Made by a program: the position numbers and the translations under genes
The notes under the pieces: model-generated
Seen by the model: only the letters and a program-made list of their open reading frames with translations
Database searches by the model: none
Told to the model about the DNA's origin: nothing
Shown here: positions 33,229 to 46,599 of the stretch, piece by piece
How the letters are laid out: every line of letters starts with the position of its first letter
How positions within the stretch are numbered: position 1 is the stretch's first letter
Assembly: GCA_946800325.1 (NCBI GenBank)
Contig: OX326956.1
Location: 16,409,167 to 16,473,166 of the forward strand
Length of the DNA: 64,000 nt
Direction: 5' to 3'
DNA from: Luzula sylvatica
Lineage: Eukaryota > Streptophyta > Magnoliopsida > Poales > Juncaceae

Positions 33229-36020
33229 CTTCGTATAAATGTCTAAATTGCAGGTTATGGAGAAAACAAGACAAAATCATTTTCCTTTGCATGCCTAATA
33301 AGCATCTGATGGCCAATTTCTCTTCTTCTCTTCTGGTTGTATTTTTCGATTTGGTTAGCCAATTTCTCTTTTTCTCTTTATGCTTCGTTATAATTTCGTT
33401 TTTGTTTTTCTGCTTATTGTATTTGTTATGGTTCGCAGGTATGGAAAATTGAGTTTGCACGCACCTTGCAGAAACATTCGATCGATTATTTCGCTTATTC
33501 GATTCTTGCTGCAGCGAAGGTTCACTTTTTTTTTGCCTTGAATTTCATTTTTCTGTTGTTTCTTAATCAGCCATCTCATCGAGTTTCGAGATTTTGAGCG
33601 ATTTTTCTATCAATTCTCAGCAATTTCAGCGATTTTGAAAGGTAATCTTTGACTTTCCAATATTTTTCAAGATCAAGGTTTTCAAATTTTAATTCAAATT
33701 TTCAATACTGCAGGACTTCAGCAAATTCTCCATTATTCAAATTTATTTACTGCAGTTTAATTCCAATTACCAGAGCTCTCATTTGCTAAAGAACTGAAAT
33801 AGAAAGTTGGGAGAAGCCTCAAATTGTGCGACTTAACTAGGAAGCTAAAGGGGAGAAGCCTCAAATTTGGCAAAAAGGTATTTTGTTAATTTTTCTTGCG
33901 TTTCTTTTCCGAATAACAGTCGTAATTTCCCCAAATTATATAAGATTTTTCAAAAAACACCAAAGATTTTGTTTTCATAAAATTAATTCAGGTAATGTAA
34001 GGTTTTTTTTTAATTTTCGTAATTTTTTGCAAACTATTCAAAAATCAACACACAACTAGATGTAAACTATTCAAAAACAAATTGATAGATAATTTATGCA
34101 AACGGATTGCAAATAGATTATCTGATGTAATATTTTACTTATAATAAATCAATTTTCATATTTATATTTGAGGGGAAATATTTGTTGGGGAAATATTATG
34201 ATAAATACACACTTTTCCTTATGACAATTTTATTTTCATGGATTTTTTGAGTAATTATCAATGTATGGATATTTAAGGTACTATATCAAGTATATTTATT
34301 AATTAATGTTTGACTAAATTAAATTTTTTGTTGTTGTTCATTTAAATAATTTTTTTTTTTCATAAAAGATAAATTTTATGATACATCATTTTACAAATAT
34401 AATTAATTTTTTAAATACCCAAAATATCTTTTTAAATTTTATGATACATAATTTTACAAATATAATTAATTTTTTAAATACCCAAAATATATTTTTAAAA
34501 TGATGTATGAGAGAATGTTCATGTTAGAATAGCGCGGGTATTTTGGTCATATATATTAGCGTATATATTAGTAATTAATGATTTAGTTAGAATTAATAAT
34601 TATAAATTGTGATGAATTGGATGGTAAATTAACGGATTGCACATATTTGATATTATATTATTTTTAAATGGACATATTTGATAATTTTCAATTTTAGAAG
34701 GATAAATGTGTAAGTTTTTTAATTTTTAAAGGACATATTTGATATTAACAACTTTAAAGGGACATACTTGATATTTTAAATTTCGAGGGACATAGTTGAA
34801 ATTGCCCCATTTACTTTATTTAATTAAGGAATTAATTATTCGTCGAGAAATTTCTGTCTATACATTATTTGCACCAAATAAAGAAAACTCTGTTTTGTTG
34901 ATCTTTATTTGCAAACGAATTCTTCTCTTTTGTTTTCTTCCGTCAAGATCTACAAATTTTCTATCTAACGGCTATATCGAGAAAACGACTCATATTCGTG
35001 TTCTGGGAGGGCGAGTCGGGTCAACGCAGGGGCTTGGCCGGGGAGGGTGAGCTGGGGGGAGGGGTCAGTCAAAAACGACTCAAATTCGTGTTCGCCTCGA
35101 TAAAACTCAGATATTTAGTATTTTCTATCTTGTTATTTCGAGAGTAAGTTGGGCATTTCTAGGTTTTTATTCTTGTTTTTGCCAATATTTTTTTTTCATC
35201 TTGTGAATTTTTTCTTGTCATTAATAAGCACGAGTTATTTGCTTCTCGTTTCCAAATTCATAGTCCTAGTTGTATCTTGTATTTGTACTCATTTTTTCCT
35301 TATTCTTCTTATTATTCGTGATCGTATTGACTATTTTATATTTTGTATATTTTTATCCGTATTCCCATATTTGAGATTGTAATTGTATTTGTAATTATTT
35401 TTGTATTTTATATTTGTTTCGCATATTTGAGTGTAAGAATAGGTGCCTCATTCATCTCGTAGCTCGTAAACACATATACATTACGCAACATGGCAAAAAA
35501 ATGTGTACTCACTATTGGTCCGCGCTTTGAAATGTTTTGTTATATAACGGCGTCACTCGAAATACCTCGACTCGACAGCACATGCTCCGCCTCGCACCAC
35601 TATTGGTTCGCGCTTGAACTGCATCGCGTGTGGACCACCTTGAGCTGCCTCACGCCCGGACTACCTTTCTAATAATTTTATGAAAATTTTGAATTAAAAA
35701 AAGAGCAGAATATTTGATTTTGAATTGTAATTTTGAAACATATTTTTTGTAAAATAATATACTTTTTGTGTGCAACTGCAACGAGAACATGTGAAGTGAG
35801 ATAAAGAAGTAAATTTTTTTTGTTGTTGTAGCTAACCGGTTATATGCCATTATGAAGCGAGATAAAGAAGTAAATAAGATTTCCCAAAGTTTGATACTTT
35901 TGTTATTTTCTAAAAGAAAATTGGATACAGTTAATATTTTCCATTTTTGTTTACATATTCAAATATCTGAAATTATGAAAAGTGTATAATAGTTGATTAG
36001 TTGGTTTTTTCGTGATTTTA
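33229..36020. other. AT-rich DNA with a small tandem duplication, no supported gene
   Basis: T-rich sequence continues from the possible transcript at 30.7 kb. A 63-bp unit beginning GATACAT is duplicated in tandem (34380 and 34443). The stretch at 34600-34800 shares sequence with 30540-30600. A GC-richer patch at 34990-35070 and another at 35560-35660 hold no recognisable protein. Confidence 0.5.
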
Positions 36021-36144
36021 TTTTGTGATATTTAATTTTTCAAAGGAGCAAACTTAAGGATTCTTGGAAGGAGTAAATCAACATGCTTGGCATGAGTTAA
36101 AACGCAATTCAAGTGACAAAATATCACAAGGAAATCATGCATTA

Positions 36145-36365
36145 TCAATTTTCTTATTATTAATATATATAATTTTAGGGAAATTGAAGCCTTCTCAAGA
36201 GGCCACATCATCCCTTTAATGTGGATCACTTGATCTTGATCAAAAGGTGTAAAATATTTGATTTCATTTGAACATGGTCTATATAAATCAACTAATTGAA
36301 AAATTACATGAACCTTGGTCCATTGTGGACCAAGTTCATTCATATTTTTTTGTCTCAATTAAATA
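36145..36365 (+). repeat. Dispersed repeat, inverted partner at 53565-53785
   Basis: About 220 bp are similar, in opposite orientation, to 53565-53785. Shared blocks include GTGGATCACTTGATCTT and AACATGGTCTATATAAA. The identity of the element is unknown and no frame is conserved. Confidence 0.75.
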
Positions 36366-37299
36366 TGGAAAATTTTCAAAAAAACTCCTTAAATTATTGG
36401 ATATTTTATACGAATTTCCTTGGGAAAGCACAATAGAATTTGTTATTAGTTATTAAGACATGATGAAACAAAATAAATGTTTTTATTGAGATGTTGGAGA
36501 ATATTTATATAATTTGGTATATTGATTGTTCAGCTGATATTAGTCCCGAAAAATAATCTTGTTGACTTATCCATTGTTGTTAAATTGGAAGTCGAAACTT
36601 CAGGGTTTTGCGGGTGAATTAAATAGAATCGCATTACTTCTTATTGCTATATTGTTTAAAATAAACGTAATCATTTGAAATTTTTAATTATAATTAATTA
36701 ATTACATGAATTGTTTCATATATAACTGAAGGATCTTATCAATGGTCCCTTAGTCTAGTAGTTAATTGTTTATAATAAAATATCAAAAATCAATGATTCA
36801 AGTCGTATTGGTATCACAAATAAAAACTGATATAAAAAATATTCATGATTCATGAAATTATGTTTCATTTAAAAAAAAATATTGTATTGTACATAAATCA
36901 ACAATATGATATGTTTTTATGTATTAGTAAAGATGTATATCACCAGAAAAAATAGTCGATTGATAATTAAAATTAAATAATTAAATATGAAAAAAATAGT
37001 TTGTTTACCATATATTTTTAATTTATCATTTAAAAAACCGAAATTGTCTCTTATGTAAATGCATCAAAATCCAATTGTAACACTATTAGACAATTTTATA
37101 ACGCAATAATAATATTCATTTATATATGAATAACGAACTTCATCAATAAAAACAATTTACAATAATCTGCTAAAATCATTATTTCGAGATAAAACATAAT
37201 GGTTGAACTTTTTTAGCGTGTGACGATTTCACTCATTCGAATCTGTATACTTAATTTGTGTAATTATATGAGAAATTTCAACTTTCTAAAATAATACCT
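36366..37299. other. AT-rich DNA without recognisable genes
   Basis: No supported gene or element end was found. Confidence 0.5.
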
Positions 37300-37520
37300 G
37301 CTATATAGTCTATTTTCAACTTTTTTTAAATTATTTTATTGATTAATAATATTTGCTAAAATAATACCTACACATATCGAATTTAAGTTTTTTGTTACCG
37401 TAAACTATTTTGTTGATTAATAGTATTTGCAAATAACGAAAAATTTAATCGATAAAGTTTCAAATTAGGTTAGAAATAATTCTGTTTTGAGGTATCGCAA
37501 GCTTTTCTTTTCATTGGATA

Positions 37521-37730
37521 GGAAAATGTTGGACATACCCCCATCTCTCCCTGCACACCTTTGATGAGGTGGATATAATTTAACACCTTAAAAATTAACA
37601 TTTTAATTCATGATTTAGCATCGTAATTGTATGTTCAATCATAAATTGAAATAATTAAACCATAAGTTAAGATGTTAAATTATATTTTTGTGTGTTAATT
37701 TTGAAGGTGTTAAATCATATATCATCAAGA

Positions 37731-37769
<39 letters not shown>

Positions 37770-37806
37770 GGGGGAGGGGGGTATTAGGGAATGTACATCA
37801 CTACTC
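37521..37806. mobile_element. Mutator-like MITE (286 bp) with 9-bp target duplication
   Basis: Perfect 9-bp direct repeats CATTGGATA lie at 37512-37520 and 37807-37815. Uninterrupted family R copies read through this site at 38805, 47565 and 54670. The ends are imperfect inverted repeats (GGAAAATGTTGGACATACCC against GAGTAGTGATGTACATTCCC, 13 of 20 match). A (GT)n tract sits near the right end. A 9-bp duplication is typical of Mutator-like elements. Confidence 0.7.
37733..37768. repeat. (GT)n microsatellite
   Basis: A GT dinucleotide tract followed by a G-rich run inside the Mutator-like MITE. Confidence 0.95.
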
Positions 37807-38937
37807 CATTGGATACCATATACGTTTATTTAAATTAAAACCCAAAAAGTATTTCAATTACCACTTCAGATGCAATTATCAGATCATTATGCTGCACTTG
37901 CCACATAACATTATATAGATTGTCAATTCAAATGCAATATTCACACGTCGATTATACGAAAATGTTGTAACGTGATGCATCATGTTTCCGTGAGTATAGC
38001 ATGCATACAATCAATTCATAAAAATATCACAATTAATTCATGTGCGTATCATGTGAGTTTCGTGTGGAATTCATACAAATAATTCCGTTCAAAAAGTGCA
38101 TGCCAAACTATTTATATCATTTATAGGAAAATACAATTATATAGATTATCAATTCAAATGTAATATCCACACTTAGATTATAAAACAACATTTTCATGTT
38201 TGAGTTTTCTTTTCACGTGATATGCATCATGTTTCCATGAGTACATCATGCATACAATCACAATTCATGAAAATGTCACAATTAATTCATGAAAATGGTT
38301 CAAAAAGAGCATGACAAACTATTTATATCATTTATAAGAAGATAATTCTATATAATGAAATAACATGATAAAAGTTCCGGTTCACTTCTTTCTTTATATC
38401 ATTAGTTTGATTGTTTTCTTTCAATGCTTGTATTTGAGATATGGGAGAAAATCAATAGCATCCCTTTCTCTATTTCATACGTCCAATGTGTTTTAAGGGA
38501 CATGCCTGCCCACATTTAAAGATTTCGAGCATGACTACATCGTCGAGCACCATAGTAGTGATTTTTAAAATGAATAGAATAAGTCGTGGATAAGAAAGTT
38601 TAGGATTAGGATTTAGAAATTTGAGTAACTCATATTGAACTCATATCGAATTAAAAATTTTTGTTAATGTTAACTGTTTTATTTTTTGAGAAAAATTGTT
38701 AACTGTTTTATTGATTAATCGTATTTTCGTATTACGAAAAATTCAATCAATAAATTTTCAAAGCTGAGAAATAATTCTGTTTTGAGGTATCGCAAGCTTT
38801 TCTTTTCATTGGATACTCAAACATGCGTCGTTAACCATATACGATTATTTAATTAAAACCCAAAAAGTATTTCAATTACCACTTCAAATGAAATTATCAT
38901 ATCATTATGCTGCACTTGCCACGTAACATTATATAGA

Positions 38938-39761
38938 CTAGGAATATAGCCCGCGCTTCGCTGCGGGATATATTATTTGATAAGAAATAATATAATTAGC
39001 AAAAATAATAATTTTATATATTATTTGATATATTATTTGATATATTATTTGATAAGAAAATAGAAATATTTCTCGTGCTTCGCTGCGATTTTTCAAAATG
39101 TGTTATGATCATAAAATAATAATTTTATCTAAAATGTTACAAGTATAAAACAAAGGTAATTTTCATAAATGTTAATTTAAAAAAAAAAATCTGATATTAA
39201 ATAGTGTCACAAGTATTATGCAATAAATGCAAATTTTTTTCCTCCTCAAAACATATCGTATATTCCAAAAGAAAAATTCAAATGTTTTATTTAGAATACA
39301 AAACAAGTCAAATAAAATAAAATTCGGAAAAAGACAAACAAAAAAACATAAAAGACGCAGCTTGATACCAATAAAAAATATTATAATAAGCACAAAAAAA
39401 CGCAGCTTGGTACCAATCAAAATTGTTATAATAAGCAAAAAAAAAAAAAATACCAGCTGAGGCTAACAAAAAGTATTTGTGTGAATAGTATTTTATTAAA
39501 TTCAAATATTTTATTTAGAACACAAGATATATGTCAATTATATTTATTAATACGATGAAAAATTCAAATATTTTATTTAGAACACAAGATATATGTCAAA
39601 TAAAATAAAATTAAAAAAAAAAAAATGCATGAACAGTTCTCGGTTGAACAGTGTCGAGTGAACAGTATCCGATGTACAGTATGAACAGTGTCGGGTGAAA
39701 CAGTAACCGCCGACGTGGCCTCACCATATCTCTTGTATTCTAAAATTAATGGGAGGAGGAA
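38938..39761 (-). mobile_element. Non-autonomous Helitron (824 bp), minus strand
   Basis: Read on the minus strand, the element begins TTCCTCCTCCCATTAATTTT. It ends with a GC-rich hairpin (CCCGC ... GCGGG) followed by CTAG and a T. Paralogous family R copies show the host as continuous TATATAGATT, so insertion was between A and T with no target duplication, as Helitrons do. The interior has tandem motifs (AACGCAGCTTG twice near 39355 and 39400; GAACAGTGTCG variants at 39645-39700) and no coding frame. Its 5' end resembles that at 53432-53452. Confidence 0.75.
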
Positions 39762-41176
39762 TTATCAATTCAAATGCAATATTCACACATTAATTATACG
39801 AAAATGTTGTAACGTGATGCGTCATGTTTCCGTGAGTATATCATGCATATAATGAATTTATGAAAATGTCACAATTAATTCATGTATGTATCATGTGAGT
39901 TTCGTGTGGAATTCATACAAAAAATTCGGTTCAAAAAGTGCATGAGAAACTATTTATATCATTTATAAAGAAATAACATCATACAAATTCCGGTTCACTT
40001 CTTCTCTATTTCATACTCGACTATCTTTATAAATTAGTTTGATTGTTTTCTTTTAATGCTTTATATTTGCGATTTGAGATATGGGAGAAAATATATATCA
40101 TTCCCTACTCTATTTCATACGTACAATGTGTTTTAGCCGTTGTGCCTATCTTCATTTAAAAATCTCGTGTGTGACTTGAACATCGTCCAGCACCACACTA
40201 ATGATGTGTAAAACGATTAGAATAAGTCGTGGTAAAAAAAGTTTAGGGATTAGGATTTTTCAATTTGGGTAACATACATTTTTTTGTCTTTTTGATTAGG
40301 TCCAAATCTGAGGATGTATGCGGAATATACTAGAATTAGGTTTATTTGGTATACTTTAACATGAAAATAAAATATGTATGTATAAAATATGCATAAAAAT
40401 CTCTTGTCGTGTTGCAATATCATTCACTTCTCGATCCTGTACGACAATGTGTTTTTGTGTCATATGTCCTTCCGTACTTCAGTCATTTAAGTTTGAATTG
40501 CACATTATCGTTCAGTACCATACTGGCGAGTGATACATATAATGGTTGAATATGATTTATTTTTTAAGTAATCCAATATATAATTATTATCAGTAGGAGA
40601 AATCTTGGTCTCAAATGAGAACTGTTTCTATTTTGATGATTTTATGTACATGGTTCATAAAATAAGTGAGAATGGTAATAGTAATACCACTTTAAGTAGT
40701 GATGTACATGATCTAGTATTTTTTTCAAAAATTTCGATGATGTGGATATGTTTTAATGTTTTTTTATGGCTTAGTTATTTATATTTATGACTGAACATCC
40801 GATTATCTATATTTGATGATTTTATGTTTTGATCGAACGGTCCACAACGATCCGATGACGCGGAAGCACGGAATTACATCAATTTCGTTAAAATTATACA
40901 TAAGTTATAATTTGATATATGGGAGAAAATTAATATTTTGACTTGTCTATTTCACACGACAATACAAATATTAGTAATAAATTTATGAAGAGATTTTAAA
41001 ATAATATACAACAAGAGTAAAGCGTTGAAAAACAGAAAACCTTTTAATTGCCTCAATACATCACAAAATAAAATTTCTTTTATTCTTTTTTTTATTTTGT
41101 TGTCTGCTAAAAGAACAACGAAATTTGTCTTAAGATAATTTAACGAGGTTGTTGATATTCATTGAGTGTATGAATT

Positions 41177-41238
41177 CGGTCATATCTCTTATATGTGACT
41201 GACCGATATGTAAACGATATGCGATATATGTAACATTG
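41177..41238. mobile_element. Fragment of the hAT-like MITE found at 54032-54649
   Basis: About 60 bp match the right end of the 54-kb element (TGACTGACCGAT, AAACGATAT, TAAC(A/G)TTG). The sequence after 41238 (GTTCTATCAC) is found uninterrupted at 44604, which fixes the right border. The left part is missing. Confidence 0.6.
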
Positions 41239-42040
41239 GTTCTATCACAACTTCATATTACAAGAATCGTGAGAGCAAAAAATTGAAAAGTTTGACGGAA
41301 GAAACGAAACAACCAACATTTCTTATTTGCATCTCACCTCATTGCCTTCCTCCGCACCCACTCCGCCGACCACCCTCTCCCTTCTCCGTGTCGTGTCGTG
41401 CAAGCCATATCGTCGCTCAATTCAAGCAAATAACCATAGATCTCTCTTCCTCCGTGTTGTGCAAACCACCTCGTAGTCGTCAAACCAATATATCATTCAA
41501 TCATCTATGTTGATAGGCATGATTACAAATAACGTATTCAATATGAAACGAATACGACGGTACCATAGTCTTCGTGATGACATCACAGTTAATTCATGAA
41601 TATATCATCTAAGTTGTATGTTGAATTAGTACGCAAAATTATTGCAAAAGTGCATGGCAATATAATATGTTTATATTAATTATAATAGATAATGATAAGA
41701 TATCATGACTATATAATGAAATACTGGGACGGAAATTTCAATTTAACGTTTTTAGAAATTAGTTATGGTTGATTTTCTTCAAAAGCTTATATTATATTTC
41801 AGATATGGGAGAAAATCAATATTTTCTGTTATCTATTTCGCATCACAATGCAAAAATTAGGAATAAATTCATGAATAAAATTTTAAGATAATATTACTAC
41901 AAGATTCAAGCGTTGTAAACAGAAAAAAATTCCACTCGCAATAATTATTTTCAGCTCCTTCCCAAGTTTTTTATAGGAAACTGGAGCTAATTTTAAAATG
42001 GTCCTTACAATACTTATTCTTAAAAATAAATATTTTAGAT
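41239..42040 (+). repeat. Segmental duplicate, partner at 44604-45585
   Basis: The block begins with GTTCTATCACA and includes a GC-richer stretch with CTCCGCACCCACTCCG, then family R sequence. It matches 44604-45585 in the same order and strand. The partner carries an extra insertion of about 125 bp at 45166-45290. No conserved reading frame is evident in the GC-richer stretch. Confidence 0.75.
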
Positions 42041-42072
42041 TTAATAATAAAAATATAAAATGTTCCTATATA

Positions 42073-42261
42073 AGGGAGGCTAACATACTTAAATACAAAA
42101 AGTTTGTTACTTAATATTAATTTGCATTGAGATTTTTCTATTTAAAAATATGCACAAAATTTCATTATCATCATGACAAAACATAAATTTCAATGAAAAT
42201 TCAATGGGGAAAAGAATTAAATACCAAACTTTTGATACTTAATTAAGTAGGTTAGCCTCCC
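42073..42261. mobile_element. 189-bp foldback MITE
   Basis: The ends GGGAGGCTAACATACTTAA and, inverted, GGGAGGCTAACCTACTTAA form long arms that cover most of the element, with a centre related to GAGATTTGTGCATTTAGTGA. It is related to the elements at 7475, 11491 and 11783. The flanks TATAA/TTAAT suggest an AT-rich target. Confidence 0.75.
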
Positions 42262-42394
42262 TTAATTTCATCAGAAGAAAAAAAAATTCTTTTAAGATGA
42301 TAATTGTCACACAATCATGTGCAATTATTTACGACTTTAAATTGTTAAAATTTGCACTAAAATATATTTCAATTACTCTTTCAATGAAATTATA

Positions 42395-42934
42395 TAGGGT
42401 TGTCAATGGATCGGGTAGAAACCTGAACCCGCGGATATCCGACACGAACGGGACGGATAGTACCCGAAAAAATTACCCGCGGGTCGGGTAATACCCGAAA
42501 AAATACCCGCTCCGGGTTCGGAGAAATTTTTTATCCGTGGGTATACCCGTTATCCGAACCCGAACCCGAACCCGAACCCGAACCCGAACCCGAAAAATCC
42601 ACTAAAAATAACCGAAAATATTCCATGATATGAAAATTTTGAATGTTTTATGATTTATTATTTGTAATATTTGGATTTTTAATGTATTTGTATAAGTTTC
42701 TTGTTTTATGTATTCGAAATTGTTGCTAATTTTGCATATTTGTATAATAATTTTTTTTTTATTAATAATTTCGGATAACGGATTCGAATTCGGATATATC
42801 CGTTACCCGCGTATTCGAATTCGGATATGATTTTTTACCTTCGGGTATTTTTTGGCTCGGGTTCAGGTAATATCCGAAAATTCAGATTCAGATATGGCGG
42901 AGACTTACCCGAACCCGACCCGTTGACATTCCTA
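42395..42934. mobile_element. hAT-type MITE (540 bp), second copy
   Basis: The ends TAGGGTTGTCAA and TAGGAATGTCAA (inverted) match the element at 4971-5527. The flanks AAATTATA (42387-42394) and AAATTATC (42935-42942) are an 8-bp target duplication with one mismatch. Inside, a run of GAACCC hexamers (42553-42590) is expanded relative to the first copy. No coding capacity. Confidence 0.85.
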
Positions 42935-42942
42935 AAATTATC

Positions 42943-43682
42943 ACACGAACATGTCACATTTTCACTTCCCAAGCATTTAGAACACAAGCATCCGTCGTTT
43001 GCCATATACAATTATTTAAATTACCCCAAAAAGTATTTCGATTACCACTTCAAATGTAATTTATCACATAATCATGCTGCATTTTCAACATAAAATTATT
43101 TGGGTTATCAATTCAAATGCAATATTCTCACATAAATTATAAAATAATATTTTAATGTTTAAGTTTACTTTATAATTCAAAGCCACGGAAATGCTATATT
43201 TTCACGAGATGCATCATGTTTCCATGAATATATCGTGCATACAATCAATTCATCAAGATGTCACGGTTAATTGATGTATGTATCATGCAAGTTTTGTGTA
43301 GAATTCGTACAAATAATTCCGTTCAAAAAATACTTGACAAACTATTTATATAATTTATAAGAAAAATAATATAGGATACTCGGACTTTATAATGAAATAA
43401 CAAGATCAAAATTCCGGTTCACTTCTTCTATATTTCACACTCTTGACTATCTTCACAAATTATATGATTGTTTTCTTTCGGTGCTTGTATATGAGATGCC
43501 GGAGAAAATGAATAGCTTACGAAAGTTTAGGGATTAGAATTTAGAGGTTAGGTGAATTTTGAGGTTAGGTTTAAGAAAAGACATTTTTGTCTTTTAAATT
43601 GGGTCCAATTCTCAGACGATTGATGGAGGAAACCGACAATTATAGTTATTATGTATAATTTAACATGAAATAAGATACTTAA

Positions 43683-43753
<71 letters not shown>

Positions 43754-45910
43754 AATATAATGTCACTTGATTAAATATCATGTTAATTAATCATTAGTTA
43801 AAAATATAGAAAATGTTGTGAAAAAATTGAAGGGTACAGTTGATGGCCTCGTATGTAAAATGGTTGAATATGACTTTGCTACCGGGATCCATTATATAGT
43901 TATCACTACAAGAAACATGATCATTATATTCCTCATTTATCTCTCCTTCAAAAATAACACATGATAAAATTAGGATGACACTATTGCAAGAACCAACATG
44001 ATTAATTTTAGAGCGATTTCAATTTTGTTTTACCAAATGACCGTTATATCTCTGTTAATGATAAATTGATGATTGATATTTCTTACATATATCTATTAAT
44101 TTATCACTTTTCATAAATCATGCAAATAAAAAACATTCATATATAATATTTTTTTATTCTTAATTTTTTCATCATTAAAAAATAATTAAATAGTAACATA
44201 TCATTTATATTTAAATATGAAAATCAATATATATGGGTTAGATTTTGTTCTTTTCATATTATTGGGGAAAATATTTTTGTATTATAAGTACAACAAATAG
44301 ATTTTGTTCTTTTCATATTTTGTAATATATAAATAATAGTATATAAGTACAACAAATATCAATCATCATAAATAGAGCATACTGGTCATTTAATTAAAAA
44401 AAATTAAAATCGCTCTCAATTTAGCAATATTAGCTCTTGTAATAACGTCACTCATTATAGTAGGACAAGTAATGTAATATGTTTTGTACGTGATACTATG
44501 TAGTGCTTTTTCTGTACGTAATTGTTCAAATCCTAATGTTTAGTATGATGTGGTTTATCAACCTCTTGCATTTTGTATTTACTTAATGTTTCTTATTATC
44601 GCAGTTCTATCACAGCTTCATATTACAAGAATCGCGATAGCAAAAATTGAAAAGTTTGGCGGAAGAAACGAAACAACCAAAATTCTTATTTGCATCTCGC
44701 CTGATTGCCCTCCTCCGCACCCACTCCGTCGACCACCCTCTCCCTTCTCCGTGTCTTGTCGTGTCGTGCAAGCCACATCGTCGCTCAATTCAAGCAAATG
44801 ACCATAGATCTCTTTTCCTCCGTGTCGTGCAAGCAACCTCGTAGTCGTCAAACCAATATAACATTCAATCATATATGTTGATAGGCACGATTACAAATAA
44901 CGTATTCGATATGAAACGTATACGACGGTATGATAATTTTATACATAATTTTTGGATACCAAAGTGTTATAGTCCTCGTGATGGCACATATGCCCGAGGA
45001 ATATATCATGCTTTTAATTCGTGAAGACATCACACTTAATTCATGCATATATCATCCAAGTTTTATGTTGAATTAGTACGCAAAAAATGTTGCAAAAGTG
45101 CATGACAATATAATATGTTTATATCAATTATAATAGCTAATGACAAGATATCATGACTATATAAGAATTTCTGGAAGACCACATATTAATTGAAGATCAA
45201 AGAACAAAAGAATTTTCGGACATGAAAAAATAAATACAAAGAGGACGAACTAAGCTGATGAAAAGATGACCCGATGTTATGAAAACTAAGATGGGAATGC
45301 CAATTTAACGTTTCTAGAAATTAGTTATGGTTGATTTTCTTGAAAAGCTTATATTATATTTGAGATATGGGAGAAAATCAAAATTTCCAGTTATCTATTT
45401 CGAACGACAAAACAAGATAATATAACTACAAGATAAATTAATATAATTACAAGATTCAAGCGTTGTAAACATAGAACTATTCCACCGGCCCCAAGTGTTT
45501 TAGGAAACCGAAGCTAATTTAAAAATGGTCGTTACGATAGTTATTTTTAAAAAATAAATATTGTGAATTTAATAATAAAAATATATTATGTTCAAATTTT
45601 CCAGAAATAAAATAAAATAAAATATCATATAGTTGTTAGATACATGCGGATCTAACATATAATAAAATAAAAAATGATCAATTAAATTTCGACCGGATTT
45701 TAGCAATGACAATCTCTTTCTAGAATGACATCTAGTTGATAATTATATTACTCTTTGTATTTAATTGAAGCAATATTTTCAATTCGTCCCAGTGCAATTG
45801 TTTTTGCAAAAAAGTAAAAATAAAATAAGACATTCAGGTATTTAACGACTCATTGTAAATTCCAAGCTAATCAAGAAAATAAAACGGGCTACTTACCAAC
45901 ATTGTATGTT
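42943..45910 (+). repeat. Family R repeats (43-46 kb block)
   Basis: Further direct copies have cores at 43493 and 45362. A (TA)n tract lies at 43697-43749, and a stretch at 43750-44600 has no recognised element. The block ends at the LINE insertion at 45911. No gene is supported. Confidence 0.7.
43697..43749. repeat. (TA)n microsatellite
   Basis: An uninterrupted TA tract of about 53 bp. Confidence 0.95.
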
Positions 45911-46599
45911 TTTTTTTTTTGAGAGAGGTCGGCGATTGCCGAGCTCAATGAATGGAATTTAAAAGAAAGATCAAATTACAGAGTGTATTACATTTAGGGG
46001 ATCCATATCTTTAGATAAAAGAAAAGAAAAAGAGTTCAAATGAAGTGTGGTATTAAGTGTCCAGTAAGTATCCCTGGCGCTGTCCTAGTTGCCGTGTTTT
46101 ATCGCAGGAAGAAGGATGTTAAGTGTATTCCCAAGTTGCCTCGTTAGGTGCCTGCTCGGAGCCACGCCATCGATTCCATGTTCGCCTTGTTGGATGTTAT
46201 ATATCGCGGGGTATTTTGGTTGTTGAATATCCTTGAGTTTCGCTCCTTCCACACGTTCCATGCTATCGCAAAGAATTTTGCATCCCATTGCCGCCTTTTA
46301 TCCTTGTTTAGAGAATTTCTTGTATCTCTCCACATATTGCTTGGGTACGATAGGCTACTGGGTCGGGTTTACCCAAAATCCGAGAACAATTTGGTCCACA
46401 TAGTCGATATGTACCGGCAACTGCCTAGAAGGTGTTTTGAAGTCTCCGTAAATCCCGTGCAATTGGGGCAATGGTTGTTATTAGGCCAACCTCTTTTTTG
46501 TAGATTATCGGCCGTAAGTAATCGATTTTGGAACCATAACCACGCAAAAAATTTTACTTTTGATGGGAGTTTCGTTTTCCATAGCGTTTCATTCCATGA
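45911..46599 (-). mobile_element. 5'-truncated LINE with 16-bp target duplication
   Basis: The 689-bp minus-strand LINE 3' end is flanked by perfect 16-bp repeats ACCAACATTGTATGTT (45895-45910 and 46600-46615). It has a T-run (A-tail on the minus strand), then a stem-loop with stem TCGGC/GCCGA at 45929-45942. Coding remnants near 46144-46335 include the WKERNSR motif of LINE C termini, and zinc-finger-like Cys residues lie further up. The frames are broken in places, so it is a dead copy, cut short during reverse transcription. The unoccupied paralogous site is near 22610. Confidence 0.85.

Larger units (their letters stand above)
37300..42290 (+). repeat. Family R repeats (37-42 kb block), with insertions
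   Basis: Several direct copies of the unnamed repeat lie head to tail. The core GAGATATGGGAGAAAATCAA or close variants is at 38436, 40076, 40913 and 41801. Two versions are seen. One is followed by CATACGTACAATGTG-type sequence and the other by CACGACAATGCAAAAATTAG-type sequence. The block is interrupted by the MITE at 37521, the Helitron at 38938 and fragments listed separately. All copies are on the same strand. Confidence 0.75.
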
